A stretch of DNA of 64,000 bases from CBDBCU01 sp965243185 (GTDB taxonomy: Bacteria; Chloroflexota; Dehalococcoidia; Lucifugimonadales; UBA3495), in assembly GCA_965243185.1 (NCBI GenBank), contig OZ251531.1:124001-188000 (forward strand), written 5' to 3'. Position numbers and translations under genes: made by a program. Position 1 is the first letter of the stretch. Each line of letters starts with the position of its first letter. The notes beneath the pieces were generated by a model. The model did not search any database and had not been told where the DNA came from. It saw nothing but the letters and a program-made list of their open reading frames with translations. Positions 34,742 to 43,153 of the stretch are shown one piece after another.

Positions 34742-35248
34742 GGGAGAGGTCTGAAACAAACCTGTAAGCCGGGTTCTGTATCCTGCCTTGCGGCGGGATG
34801 GTGACCATCTATCTAGCCCCCGGCAGCAGTATCGGCAGACGCTGCCACCGGTCGACGCCAAGGAAAACCTCGCGCCGGACGATGTTGCCATCGGGGTCCA
34901 GCGGCCAACCCGGGGATGAGCCGGACACTCGTGCTCCCTCTATTCGGCCTTGCTCCAAGTGGGGTTTAGCCGCCGCTGCGTCACCGCAGCGACCGGGCGC
35001 TCTTACCGCCCGATTGCAACCTTACCGCCGAATTAGCCAAAGCCGCCGTATTTTGTGGCGCGGCGGCAATGACCGTGGTACCCGGCGGCGGTATGTTTCT
35101 GTGCCACTTTCCGTCCCCGGCGGCCGCCCGAAAGCCGCCGCCGAAGCCTGGGCGTTACCCAGCACCCTGTCCGGTGGAGCCCGGACTTTCCTCCCCGGCA
35201 GGAATTGCTCCCCACCGCGGCGGTCACCCGGTTTGCCCTGCCTCTCCC
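34742..35248 (-). ncRNA. rnpB: RNase P RNA
   Basis: The catalytic RNA of tRNA 5' maturation. On the minus strand the 5' part reads GAGGAAAGTCCGGGCTCC and GGGTAACGCCCAGG, and the 3' part AGAACCCGGCTTACAGG, the universal P4 and nearby elements of bacterial RNase P. The P1 ends GGGAGAGG (35241-35248 on the + strand as CCTCTCCC) and CCTCTCCC (34742-34749) pair exactly. The length, about 507 nt, is above the usual 350-420, with extra GC-rich hairpins in the middle. Reading frames in this stretch are spurious. Confidence 0.96.
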
Positions 35249-35254
35249 ATCATC

Positions 35255-35283
35255 AATCTAGCACAAGCTTATCGATGGGTCAA
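35255..35283 (-). promoter_or_regulatory. rnpB promoter
   Basis: On the minus strand TTGACC (35278-35283), 17 nt, TAGATT (35255-35260), with the expected start 7 nt later at 35248, the first base of the P1 helix. Confidence 0.85.
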
Positions 35284-35377
35284 GTTGCGGATTGAACCGG
35301 TATCCCGCCGCTAATAACAAAGGACGGGTATCCCACCCGCCCTAAAAGGTCAGCCATAGGTTGGCTTGGCTGCTTTC

Positions 35378-36079
35378 CTACCCCGGCAGCAGCATCCGCC
35401 CGCAACTGTTGCACAGCACCGTTTGGCGGCCGGAACGCACCCGCTGCAAGTGCTGGGTCGGCAGGGACATTCGGCAAGCCAAGCACAAGCCGCGCATTAC
35501 CCGGGACACCGCTTGCCCGCCCTTGCTTTTCCGCAATCCTTCGTAGCGGGTCAACTCCACCGCATCCACCCCGGAAGCCATATTTTTCCGCTCCTCGGTC
35601 AAGGTTGCCTGTCGCTCGGTCAATTCCTCCAGCTGCACCCACAGCTCGGTTTGGCGGCTACTCCACGCGGTCTGCGTATCCGCAAACTGCTGCTCCAGGG
35701 TTTCAATGCGATTGCGGGTATCCTCGGCTTGCAGGGAAAACTCCAGCAGCCGCACCTCCTCCTGCTCCAACAGGTGCTTGGTGTTGTTGGACTCCATTTG
35801 CAGGGTTTCCAGTTCCCGGGGATTGGTAATGTCCCCACTGTAAAGCTGCGCGTCCAAGTTAAAAGCCCGCTCCCGCAGCCGCTCCGCTTCCTGCTGCGCT
35901 TCCCGGTGCAAGGACTGGATTTCCTGCAAACGGACGCGGGCTTGTTCCAGAGCTTCCTCAATCTCGCCCAAGGAAAGGCGGGTCTCCAGTTCCTGCTCTA
36001 CTTCGGCGATGCGGCCGTTGACTTCGTCCAAGGCCAAGTCCACTTCCTGAAGGGAATACAACTGCTTGATGGTAGTCAT
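35378..36079 (-). CDS. Coiled-coil protein with a C-terminal C4 zinc ribbon (CT398/DUF164 type)
   Basis: 233 residues: a long heptad-rich coiled coil (residues 5-180), then CLACRMSLPTQHLQRVRSGRQTVLCNSCGRML, a four-cysteine ribbon. This family is widespread and often lies by rnpB or Nif3-like genes. Proposed to bind nucleic acid or assist secretion; function not established. The gene begins 187 nt before the divergent sbcD. Confidence 0.88.
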   Translation of the reverse strand: MTTIKQLYSLQEVDLALDEVNGRIAEVEQELETRLSLGEIEEALEQARVRLQEIQSLHREAQQEAERLRERAFNLDAQLYSGDITNPRELETLQMESNNTKHLLEQEEVRLLEFSLQAEDTRNRIETLEQQFADTQTAWSSRQTELWVQLEELTERQATLTEERKNMASGVDAVELTRYEGLRKSKGGQAVSRVMRGLCLACRMSLPTQHLQRVRSGRQTVLCNSCGRMLLPG

Positions 36080-36187
36080 CTAACCCGCCTGTAACTTCTG
36101 GTGATTAGCTCTCTTGTTGCCGGGTCAATTCTATTAACTTTGCCATATTTTTGTCAATGATTGCCGGCAGCCGCCGGCAACATCAGG

Positions 36188-36193
36188 TATAAT
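36188..36193 (+). promoter_or_regulatory. Candidate -10 box of sbcD
   Basis: Perfect TATAAT, 73 nt before the ATG. A short inverted repeat GCCGGC...GCCGGC lies just upstream; no clear -35. Confidence 0.4.
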
Positions 36194-36265
36194 CCCTGCT
36201 TGACGCCGGCCGCCGCAAGCCGGCCGCGAAAGTTGCTATCCCTTAACCCCGGCAGAGGTTCCCGT

Positions 36266-37525
36266 ATGCGTATCCTGCATTTTTCCGACCTGCACATTGG
36301 CGTCGAGAACTATGGCCGCATCGACCCGGCTACCGGCCTTTCCACCCGGCTGGGCGATTTTCTCGATTCTCTGGAGCAAGTCGTCGCGTTTGCCCTGAAC
36401 CAAAGGGTGGATTTGGCGCTGCTGGCTGGAGATGTCTATAAAGGCCGCGACCCGTCCCAAACCCACCAGCGGGAGTTTGCCCGCCGCATTCACCGCATCT
36501 CCGCCGCCGGCATCCCGGTATTCCTGCTGGTCGGCAATCATGACCTGCCCAACTCCGGCAGCCGCGCCAATGCTGTAGAGATTTTCCCGACCCTGGCCGT
36601 GCCAGGCGTCCACATTGGCAGCAGCCTTCAGACTTACACTATCGACACGCCGGCCGGCCCGCTCCAGATTATCGCCGTACCCTGGCCGCGCCGGGGCGGG
36701 CTGCTGTCCCGGGAGGAATCCCGCGGCCTGAACATCGACGAAGTGCGGGCGGAAATGGAACGGCGGATGACTGATGCCATCGCCGCCCGTATCGACGAAC
36801 TCGACCCGGCTATTCCCGCCATCCTGACCGGTCATGTCACCATCAACGGCGCGACCGTCGGCACCGAGCGCTCGATGATGCTGGGCAATGACCATGTGCT
36901 GCTGGCCAGCGCCGTGCATCGCCCGGAACTGGATTATGTTGCCTTGGGGCATATCCATAAACACCAGATAATCCGCCGGGAGCCGCCGATGGTGGTTTAT
37001 TCCGGCAGCTTGCAGCGGGTGGACTTTTCCGAGGAAAGGGATGAAAAGGGTTTCTGTATCGTTGACTTAGACCCGGCGGCGCCCCGGGGCCAGCGAATGA
37101 CTGACTTCCGCTTTCAGCCGGTCCAAGCCCGTCCCTTTGTTACTATTGATGTATCGATTATGCCGGGAGACCCGGAACCAACGGAGTCCGTACTGCGCGC
37201 CATTGCCCGCCATAAAATAGCGGACGCCGTGGTCCGGGTCCGGATAAAACTGCCGGCCGAAGCGGAACCCTTGCTCCGGGAGAGTGAAATCCGGGAAGCC
37301 TTGGCCCCGGCCCATTACATCGCCGCCATCAATCGGGAAGTGGAAAATACCCGCCGCCCCCGCCTTGACGGGAATACGGCAGAAGGCTTGCAGCCGTTGC
37401 AAGTCCTGCGTCTCTACTTGGAAAGCCGGGATACCGAAGCCCAACGGCAGGAAAAAATAATCAACTACGCTGAAAAGCTGATTGCCGCTGAGGAAACGGC
37501 AACAGACGCCCTACCCCTACTCTAA
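36266..37525 (+). CDS. sbcD: SbcD/Mre11-type exonuclease subunit
   Basis: 419 residues from ATG 36266. Phosphoesterase motifs in order: SDLHIG, AGDVYKGRDPS, VGNHDLP, TGHVTI, GHIHKH. In the SbcCD complex this subunit cuts hairpins and processes double-strand ends with the SbcC/Rad50 ATPase. No sbcC gene follows, which is unusual; a P1 peptidase gene is next after a 272-bp gap. Confidence 0.92.
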   Translation: MRILHFSDLHIGVENYGRIDPATGLSTRLGDFLDSLEQVVAFALNQRVDLALLAGDVYKGRDPSQTHQREFARRIHRISAAGIPVFLLVGNHDLPNSGSRANAVEIFPTLAVPGVHIGSSLQTYTIDTPAGPLQIIAVPWPRRGGLLSREESRGLNIDEVRAEMERRMTDAIAARIDELDPAIPAILTGHVTINGATVGTERSMMLGNDHVLLASAVHRPELDYVALGHIHKHQIIRREPPMVVYSGSLQRVDFSEERDEKGFCIVDLDPAAPRGQRMTDFRFQPVQARPFVTIDVSIMPGDPEPTESVLRAIARHKIADAVVRVRIKLPAEAEPLLRESEIREALAPAHYIAAINREVENTRRPRLDGNTAEGLQPLQVLRLYLESRDTEAQRQEKIINYAEKLIAAEETATDALPLL

Positions 37526-37541
37526 ATCAGCTGCCGCCGCC

Positions 37542-37570
37542 TTGACACCAGCCTTATCCCTTCGTAAAAT
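37542..37570 (+). promoter_or_regulatory. Promoter upstream of a leader RNA and the P1 peptidase gene
   Basis: TTGACA (37542-37547), 17 nt, TAAAAT (37565-37570): near consensus. Confidence 0.75.
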
Positions 37571-37576
37571 TGTCCC

Positions 37577-37740
37577 GGCAATCCACCCGCAAGGGGGGTT
37601 AGCCACCGGCAAAGCAATCTATCCTCCAAATCCGGCGGGCCGCTGGGATCCAATGTTGACCGAGACGGCCAAAATTGAAGCGGTTTCCTTTTTGCGTCAG
37701 TCAGTTTAGCTGCGCCGTCTTTTGGCGTGGCTTTCTTTTT
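37577..37740 (+). ncRNA. Candidate leader RNA or small RNA ending in a terminator
   Basis: About 160 nt between the promoter at 37542 and a terminator-like hairpin (AGC.CGCC...GGCG.GCT with TTTCTTTTT after it, 37712-37738), then 60 nt to the P1 peptidase start. The segment has self-complementary parts (ACCCGC...GGGGGGT, CCGGC...CCGG). It has the layout of a transcription-attenuation riboswitch, but no known aptamer core was recognised. Confidence 0.45.
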
Positions 37741-37797
37741 GCCGGAATTTGCCCCGGTCAGGTTGACGGCTTACTTCTCTCATGAGGTACAGACGGC

Positions 37798-38790
37798 TTG
37801 AATAATACCCTCACCTCCATAGCCGGGTTGGAAGTAGGCCACTACACCGACCGGGCCAACGCTACCGGCTGCACCGCCATTCTCTGCCGTCAAGGCGCAG
37901 TGGCCGGCGTAGATGTGCGCGGCGGCTCGCCCGGCACCCGGGAAACCGACCTCCTCCAACCAATGCGCCGGGTTGACCGGGTTCACGCCATCCTGCTCAG
38001 CGGTGGCAGCGCCTTTGGACTGGATGCCGCCGCCGGGGTAGTCCGCTATCTCGAGGAGCAAGGCATCGGCTTGCTAGTCGGCCCGGCTTTGGTGCCGATA
38101 GTATCCGCCGCCATCCTCTTTGACTTGGGATTGATAACCGCCGCCATCCGCCCCGACGCAGCCGCCGGCTACACTGCCGCCGCAGCCGCCGGGCTACAGC
38201 CGGTAGCCGAGGGCAGCGTCGGCGCCGGCACTGGCGCCACCGTCGGCAAAATCTTGGGCTTGTCCCGGGCGGTAAAGGCCGGTATCGGTTCCGCCGCCAT
38301 CACCCTACCCAGCGGCATCACCGTCGCCGCCCTGGTTGCCGTCAACGCCTACGGAGACATCGTTGACCATAGCACCGGGCAAATTATCGCCGGCCCCCGG
38401 CGGGAATCCGGGGCGGGCTTGATCAGCGCAATGGATTGGCTGACCGGCAAAATACCTCTGGATTTCCACCATCCCGAAGCTGACGACAGCCCCTTGACCA
38501 ACACCACTATTGGCGTAGTTGCCACCGACGCCGGGCTGACCAAAGAGGAAGCCAACTTCCTGGCCCGGGTCAGCCACGACGGGTTGGCTTTAACTGTTCG
38601 ACCTTGCCACACCCTGCGGGACGGAGACACGCTGTTTGCCTTGTCCACCGGAACCGCCACCGCCCCGGTTGACCTTACCGCCTTGGGCGCGGCGGCCGTG
38701 GCAGTTACCGCCCAAGCCGTACTGCGCGCCGCCGCCACGGCTACCGGCTTGGGCGGCATCCCGGCTGTCAACGAGTTGTCCAATGAATAG
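37798..38790 (+). CDS. P1 (S58/DmpA) family peptidase
   Basis: 330 residues from a TTG start with GAGGT 10 nt upstream. GGSPGTRETDLL, LSGGSAFGLDAAAGV, SVGAGTGATVGKILG and TTIGVVATDAGLTKEEANFLARVSHDGLALTVRP...DGDTLFALSTG are hallmarks of L-aminopeptidase/D-esterase-like self-cleaving N-terminal nucleophile hydrolases. Substrate unknown. Its stop overlaps the DUF2520 gene by 8 nt, so it is in one operon with that gene and panB. Confidence 0.9.
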   Translation: MNNTLTSIAGLEVGHYTDRANATGCTAILCRQGAVAGVDVRGGSPGTRETDLLQPMRRVDRVHAILLSGGSAFGLDAAAGVVRYLEEQGIGLLVGPALVPIVSAAILFDLGLITAAIRPDAAAGYTAAAAAGLQPVAEGSVGAGTGATVGKILGLSRAVKAGIGSAAITLPSGITVAALVAVNAYGDIVDHSTGQIIAGPRRESGAGLISAMDWLTGKIPLDFHHPEADDSPLTNTTIGVVATDAGLTKEEANFLARVSHDGLALTVRPCHTLRDGDTLFALSTGTATAPVDLTALGAAAVAVTAQAVLRAAATATGLGGIPAVNELSNE

Positions 38791-39685
38791 CGCAGAACCC
38801 CGCATCGGCTTTATCGGCATTGGCGCGCTGGGCAGCGGCTTGGCTATGGCTTTAGCCCAACAGGGATACCCGGTGACTGCCGTACACAGCCGCCGCTCCC
38901 ATTCCGCCATCCAACTGGCCGGCCGCCTTGCCGTCTGCCAAGCCGTTATGTCTCCCCAAGCCGTAGCCGACGCCGTTGACATCGTATTTATCACCACTCC
39001 CGACTCGGCTATTGCCGCCGTAGCCACTGCCATAAAATGGCGTCCCGGCCAAGGCGTTGTCCATTGCTGCGGCGCCGCCGGCCTAGATTTGCTGGCGGTC
39101 GCCACCGCGCAAGGGGCCACTGCCGGGGCCTTTCATCCTTTCCAAACCTTTGCCGCCTTGAGCGACCCGGCCGCCGCCTTGGCCCGGTTATCCGGCGTCG
39201 TCTTTGCCGTATCCGCCGCCGGTTGGCTGCAAGAGTATCTCGATAATCTGGCCCGGCAGTTGGGCGGCCGGCCGGTACAGATAGCGGACGCTGACCGCCC
39301 CTTGTACCATGCGGCGGCGGTGCTGGGCTGCGGTTATTTGGCAACTGTGCTGCAAGCGGCGGTGGCGCTTTGGCAAGCGGCCGGTTTCAGCCCGGAGCAG
39401 GCTATCGACGCCTTGCTACCCCTATCCCGGGCTACTCTGGAAAACCTAGCAACCTTGGGCTTGCCCGCCGCCTTGACCGGGCCGGCAGTGCGCGGCGACG
39501 CCGCCACGGTGCAAGACCACCTGCAAGCCATTGCTGACCGCCGGCCCGAACTGACCGACCTTTACCTGACCCTGACCGCAACATCCTTGAATCTGGCCGC
39601 CGCCGGGGAAAATTCCCAGCCATCGGAAAATATCCGCTCCCTGCTGCGCCAATACGACGGGAGGTTGAACCCATGCCCCGAGTAA
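38783..39685 (+). CDS. Rossmann/DUF2520 oxidoreductase, candidate ketopantoate reductase
   Basis: 300 residues. N-terminal NAD(P) site GIGALGSGLAMAL, then GVVHCCGAAGLDLL and GAFHPFQTFAAL typical of the DUF2520 group, and a helical C-terminal dimerisation domain like ProC/PanE. It overlaps the upstream gene by 8 nt and panB by 13 nt. No standard panE is in the window while panB and panC are, so reduction of ketopantoate is a reasonable inference. Confidence 0.8.
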   Translation: MNSAEPRIGFIGIGALGSGLAMALAQQGYPVTAVHSRRSHSAIQLAGRLAVCQAVMSPQAVADAVDIVFITTPDSAIAAVATAIKWRPGQGVVHCCGAAGLDLLAVATAQGATAGAFHPFQTFAALSDPAAALARLSGVVFAVSAAGWLQEYLDNLARQLGGRPVQIADADRPLYHAAAVLGCGYLATVLQAAVALWQAAGFSPEQAIDALLPLSRATLENLATLGLPAALTGPAVRGDAATVQDHLQAIADRRPELTDLYLTLTATSLNLAAAGENSQPSENIRSLLRQYDGRLNPCPE

Positions 39686-40512
39686 CCGTCCGGGATCTTG
39701 CCGCAATGAAGCGGCGGGGCGAAAAAATCCCGATGCTTACCGCCTACGACTACACTACCGCTATCCTGGCTGACGCCGCCGGCATCCCTTTGCTGCTGGT
39801 GGGCGACAGCTTGGGTATGGTCGTGCTGGGCTACGATTCCACCGTGCCGGTAACCTTGAATGACATTATTCATCACACCCGAGCCGTAGCCCGGGGCAGC
39901 AAGAACGCCTTGATTGTTGCCGACTTGCCCTTTATGACCTACCAGATTGCTCCGGCCCAAGCTTTAAGCAACGCCGCCCGCCTGCTCCAGGAAGGCGGCG
40001 CCCATACCGTCAAACTCGAGGGCGGGGAGAATGTTGCCCCCATCGTGCGGCGCATTGTGGACTGCGATATTCCGGTGATGGGGCATATCGGCGTAACCCC
40101 CCAGTCGGTCAACGCCCAGGGCGGCTACCGGGTGCGGGGGCGCAACCGGCCCGAAGCGGCGCAGTTGCTGAAAGACGCCCTGGCATTGGAAGCGGCCGGG
40201 GCCTATGCGGTAGTGCTGGAATTGACTCCGGCGCCCCTGGCTCGGCTCATCTCCCAACAGCTCACTATCCCCACCATTGGCATCGGTGCCGGCGCCGGCT
40301 GCGACGGACAGGTACAGGTGCTGCACGATATGCTGGGGCTGTTCACCGACTTTGTCCCCCGACATGCCAAGCAGTACGCCAACCTGGCCCCGGTCATTAC
40401 CGAAGCCTTTGCCCGATACGCCGCTGAAGTTCGCGCCGGGACTTTCCCCACCGACCGGGAAAGTTTCGCTATGGACGAGTCCCTGCTGACCGGGCTGGAA
40501 AGCTCCGATTAG
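39673..40512 (+). CDS. panB: 3-methyl-2-oxobutanoate hydroxymethyltransferase
   Basis: 279 residues, full length. TIM barrel with LLVGDSLGMVVLGYDST (metal-binding Asp), ADLPFMTYQ, VKLEGG, GHIGVTPQSVNAQGGYRVRGR, VLELTP and PTIGIGAGAGCDGQVQVLHDMLGL. First step of pantothenate synthesis, using methylene-tetrahydrofolate. Last gene of a three-gene operon, followed by a terminator. Confidence 0.97.
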   Translation: MPRVTVRDLAAMKRRGEKIPMLTAYDYTTAILADAAGIPLLLVGDSLGMVVLGYDSTVPVTLNDIIHHTRAVARGSKNALIVADLPFMTYQIAPAQALSNAARLLQEGGAHTVKLEGGENVAPIVRRIVDCDIPVMGHIGVTPQSVNAQGGYRVRGRNRPEAAQLLKDALALEAAGAYAVVLELTPAPLARLISQQLTIPTIGIGAGAGCDGQVQVLHDMLGLFTDFVPRHAKQYANLAPVITEAFARYAAEVRAGTFPTDRESFAMDESLLTGLESSD

Positions 40513-40556
40513 CCCGGGGTTGTTTCCTGAACCCCAGGACAATCCACAAAAGCAAA

Positions 40557-40578
40557 GACGCCGGGTTGCCCCGGCGTC
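40557..40578 (+). terminator. Terminator after panB
   Basis: GACGCCGGG and CCCGGCGTC around TTGC, followed by T-rich sequence (TATGTTTCTTTTGTTTCTTT). Confidence 0.75.
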
Positions 40579-40632
40579 CTATGTTTCTTTTGTTTCTTTA
40601 ACCGGCCACTGATGGCCCGGAGTGTAGTCAGA

Positions 40633-41520
40633 CTACTGGGATTTGGGCCGCCGACTTTCAATCTGGTCAACGATGAGCTGGAGTTCGTTCAAGGAGTTCT
40701 CGACTACCGCCGGATTTTCCTGCCGGATGGCGATGCCCTCCTGGTTCGACAAGCCGGTCAGGTCTATCGACATATCGGCCCGGATTTTGCCATCGGGGTT
40801 AGTCAGCTCCAGGTTTTGTTGAGACAGGGAAATCCGGGTTTGGGAAGTGAACATCCCCGGTTCGTAGGCATTGGCGTTGTAGAACTGCCGGGAAACCAGC
40901 GTTCCCAACTCCCGGTCAAAAGTTACGCTCCGCTCCAGGGCATTGGGATAATAAACCGTTACCTCGGCGTTGTCGATGACCTCCGTCGGCGTATAGTCCG
41001 TTATGAGCGCCGTGCGGCTCAGCGTGCAGCCGGCGGGGTCAAAGAGGGCAAAGAAAAAGGTAGTGGTTCGGGTACCCGTGTCCAGTTGCAGGCTGTACCA
41101 GGAAAGCACATCCGCATTCAGCAGCCTCAAATCCACGAAACCCTCGGCTACCACTTCGCCGAAGTCGGCCCGCGGCGGCTCCGCTTCGCAGCCGGTCTGC
41201 GCCATTGCTTCATTCGGGGCTGTGGTCGCCGCCGGCAACGGAGTAGGCGGCGGCTGGGTAGCTACCGGCGGCGCATTGCCCGAATTGGGGCTGCCGCCGG
41301 CCACCGGGGATTGAGCCGGTTGGACCGAGTTGCTCGGCTCTTGAGCCTGACTCGGGGAGTCTTGCACCAACAGCAAATATGCCACGGCCGCGCCGACAAC
41401 CAGAATGGCGACTAACACCAAGATCAAAAGGATAGGCGAGCTGCCACCGCCTCCCCGATACTCCGGAGCTCTCGAGACTCTCAATTTTCCCTCCAATGGT
41501 TTGGTCAGGTAGCGGCTCAA
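40633..41520 (-). CDS. Single-pass membrane protein of unknown function beside the tubulin-like gene
   Basis: 295 residues from a TTG at 41520 (start uncertain). A short cytoplasmic N-terminus, one membrane helix (residues 29-51, SPILLILVLVAILVVGAAVAYLLL), a Pro/Ser-rich linker (about 52-100) and an outer beta-rich domain with two cysteines. Read 53 nt after the tubulin-like gene on the same strand, so probably the same operon. It could anchor or accompany the GTPase, but that is only from position. Confidence 0.65.
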   Translation of the reverse strand: MSRYLTKPLEGKLRVSRAPEYRGGGGSSPILLILVLVAILVVGAAVAYLLLVQDSPSQAQEPSNSVQPAQSPVAGGSPNSGNAPPVATQPPPTPLPAATTAPNEAMAQTGCEAEPPRADFGEVVAEGFVDLRLLNADVLSWYSLQLDTGTRTTTFFFALFDPAGCTLSRTALITDYTPTEVIDNAEVTVYYPNALERSVTFDRELGTLVSRQFYNANAYEPGMFTSQTRISLSQQNLELTNPDGKIRADMSIDLTGLSNQEGIAIRQENPAVVENSLNELQLIVDQIESRRPKSQ

Positions 41521-41573
41521 GGCACAACCCTGAGCCGGAACTCAACGAAATGCAGTCGCTGCGGCCGACCGGG

Positions 41574-42842
41574 CTACAGGTTGGGCAACATCTCCGACAG
41601 CTTGGAAATATCCTCCCAGCGTTTGCCGCGGCCTTCCCGCCGGTGTTGGGAACTGGTCATCATATTAGCCGCTTCCCGGTAAAACCACTCAATCCGGTCC
41701 ATCGCCTTGCCTTCGCCCAGGTTGGCGACGATAGCGGTAACGCTGATGGTATCGGAGATGCGGCCGGGATAGGTCCCTTTCCGCCGCCCGGCTCCCGGCA
41801 CCAGTTCGGCAAAGGTATTGTCCATCATCTCCACGATTTCCTCGGTGGCTTCGTTGGCCGGGCCGCTGAACAGCCCCAGCACGTGCTGAGCGTCATAGAG
41901 CGACTTGCCGTCCTCAATATACTCGCAGTCCAGGGAAAGCTCGGACAGGGCTTGACTGACCACCGTTTGCGCCCGCTCAATCTGCGCCTTGGAAACGGAA
42001 AAATGCTGGTTGGCCCGGTCACTGCCGCCGCGTAGCCGCCCGAACCAGGACGACTTGACCCGCCGCACTTCCGGAATGGCCGCGTGGCTGACCCCGATAA
42101 CCGAAGGCCCTTTGAGGATGCGGATGACATCGTTGGCGTCCAACACTTCCCCGATAAAGCGCCGGTCCGTTTCCTCCCCGACGCAGAGGATGTCCATAAA
42201 GGAGTCGGCAATTTTCCGGTTGATGGTGTTGTAGTTCAACCCCATCGAATCCTGCTTGCGGGCGAACTTCTGATTATCCACCAGAAACACCGCGTCGGCT
42301 TTGGAGTTCTCCAGCACCTTTTTCAGGCAGGTCGCAGTGTTGATGACGCTGTCCGGTTCGTCATACTGGTTCTCAAACGGCAGCACCAGCATCGCGTAAA
42401 CCGGCTTCTTGAACTCCTCTTTCAGCAGATCAACGATGACCCCGACCGAGCCGGAACCGGTGCCGCCGGCAGTGGTGGCGATGACCAGAATGGCATCGGC
42501 GGAATACACATCCCCGTGGTCGCGGATGGTCGAGGCAATCTTGCGGGAATCCCGCCGGGCCTGTTCCGCCCCGTCGGCGTTGACCTTACCCGCGCCCCGG
42601 CCCCGGAACTCGTCCGTCGAACCCAGCAGGATGGTGTGGTCGTCAGTCTGCGGTATATGCTCCAGCCCGTACAGGTCGCCGGCGCCCAGGTTGACGGCAA
42701 AAACGCCCCGGCAAATCGGGTCGCTGTCCGAACCGGTGAAAATCCGCACCCGCCGGTTGGCCCAGACCCAATGCCCCAGAGCGACAAACTCGTCGGCTAT
42801 GTTCGACCCGCCCTGGCCGGTTCCTACGACAACCAGTTTCAT
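41574..42842 (-). CDS. Tubulin/FtsZ-like GTPase, non-canonical
   Basis: 422 residues, AAGGAG before ATG 42842. GTP-binding features of the superfamily: N-terminal VVVGTGQGGSNIADEF (T1), tubulin signature TTAGGTGSGS (T4, near residue 128), and a T7-like stretch VLDANDV that keeps both aspartates of the NxDxxD synergy loop. The middle (KKVLENSKADAVFLVDNQKF) and C-terminus differ from FtsZ: no glycine-rich linker or C-terminal ZipA/FtsA peptide is seen. It is likely a paralogue with a role other than division, perhaps in envelope or DNA positioning. Confidence 0.85.
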   Translation of the reverse strand: MKLVVVGTGQGGSNIADEFVALGHWVWANRRVRIFTGSDSDPICRGVFAVNLGAGDLYGLEHIPQTDDHTILLGSTDEFRGRGAGKVNADGAEQARRDSRKIASTIRDHGDVYSADAILVIATTAGGTGSGSVGVIVDLLKEEFKKPVYAMLVLPFENQYDEPDSVINTATCLKKVLENSKADAVFLVDNQKFARKQDSMGLNYNTINRKIADSFMDILCVGEETDRRFIGEVLDANDVIRILKGPSVIGVSHAAIPEVRRVKSSWFGRLRGGSDRANQHFSVSKAQIERAQTVVSQALSELSLDCEYIEDGKSLYDAQHVLGLFSGPANEATEEIVEMMDNTFAELVPGAGRRKGTYPGRISDTISVTAIVANLGEGKAMDRIEWFYREAANMMTSSQHRREGRGKRWEDISKLSEMLPNL

Positions 42843-43016
42843 ACCCTAACTCCTTATGGCAAAGGTATCAAAGTCGGGTATCGGCTTCCCTTCCGCCCAA
42901 CTTTAACTGCTTTCAATACTTTGCGCTCAATGGACTGGCAACCCACAAGTTGCCCCTTCCCGTCTTGCCCATTGTAACACATCCCATTGTAACACAAGCA
43001 ACCAAATGCAAGCAAT

Positions 43017-43127
43017 TTGAGGCAATTGCATAAGCTCGAACAAAATTATAATGCAATTGCCCTGGTTTCCTTGTTGTATATCCTGGGGCTGGTGGTCTTT
43101 TACTTGGCCTATCGGCTGACCGCATGA
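43017..43127 (+). CDS. Possible tiny membrane peptide
   Basis: 36 codons from TTG 43017 (or TTG 43026) to TGA 43125-43127. The product has one clear hydrophobic helix (ALVSLLYILGLVVFYLAYRL). No ribosome site is seen, so the call is weak. The rest of the 311-bp gap 42843-43153 holds only a short direct repeat (CCCATTGTAACACA, twice near 42969). Confidence 0.25.
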   Translation: MRQLHKLEQNYNAIALVSLLYILGLVVFYLAYRLTA

Positions 43128-43153
43128 CCCGCCCACCCCACCCCATTCCATTC

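Noticed and set aside
34798..35295. Reading frames of 60-165 codons on both strands
   Set aside because: The region is RNase P RNA with pairing P1 ends and a correctly spaced promoter; the frames are by-products of high GC.
41221..41340. Proline-rich overlapping frames opposite the 40633 gene
   Set aside because: They mirror the low-complexity linker of the real gene on the other strand.
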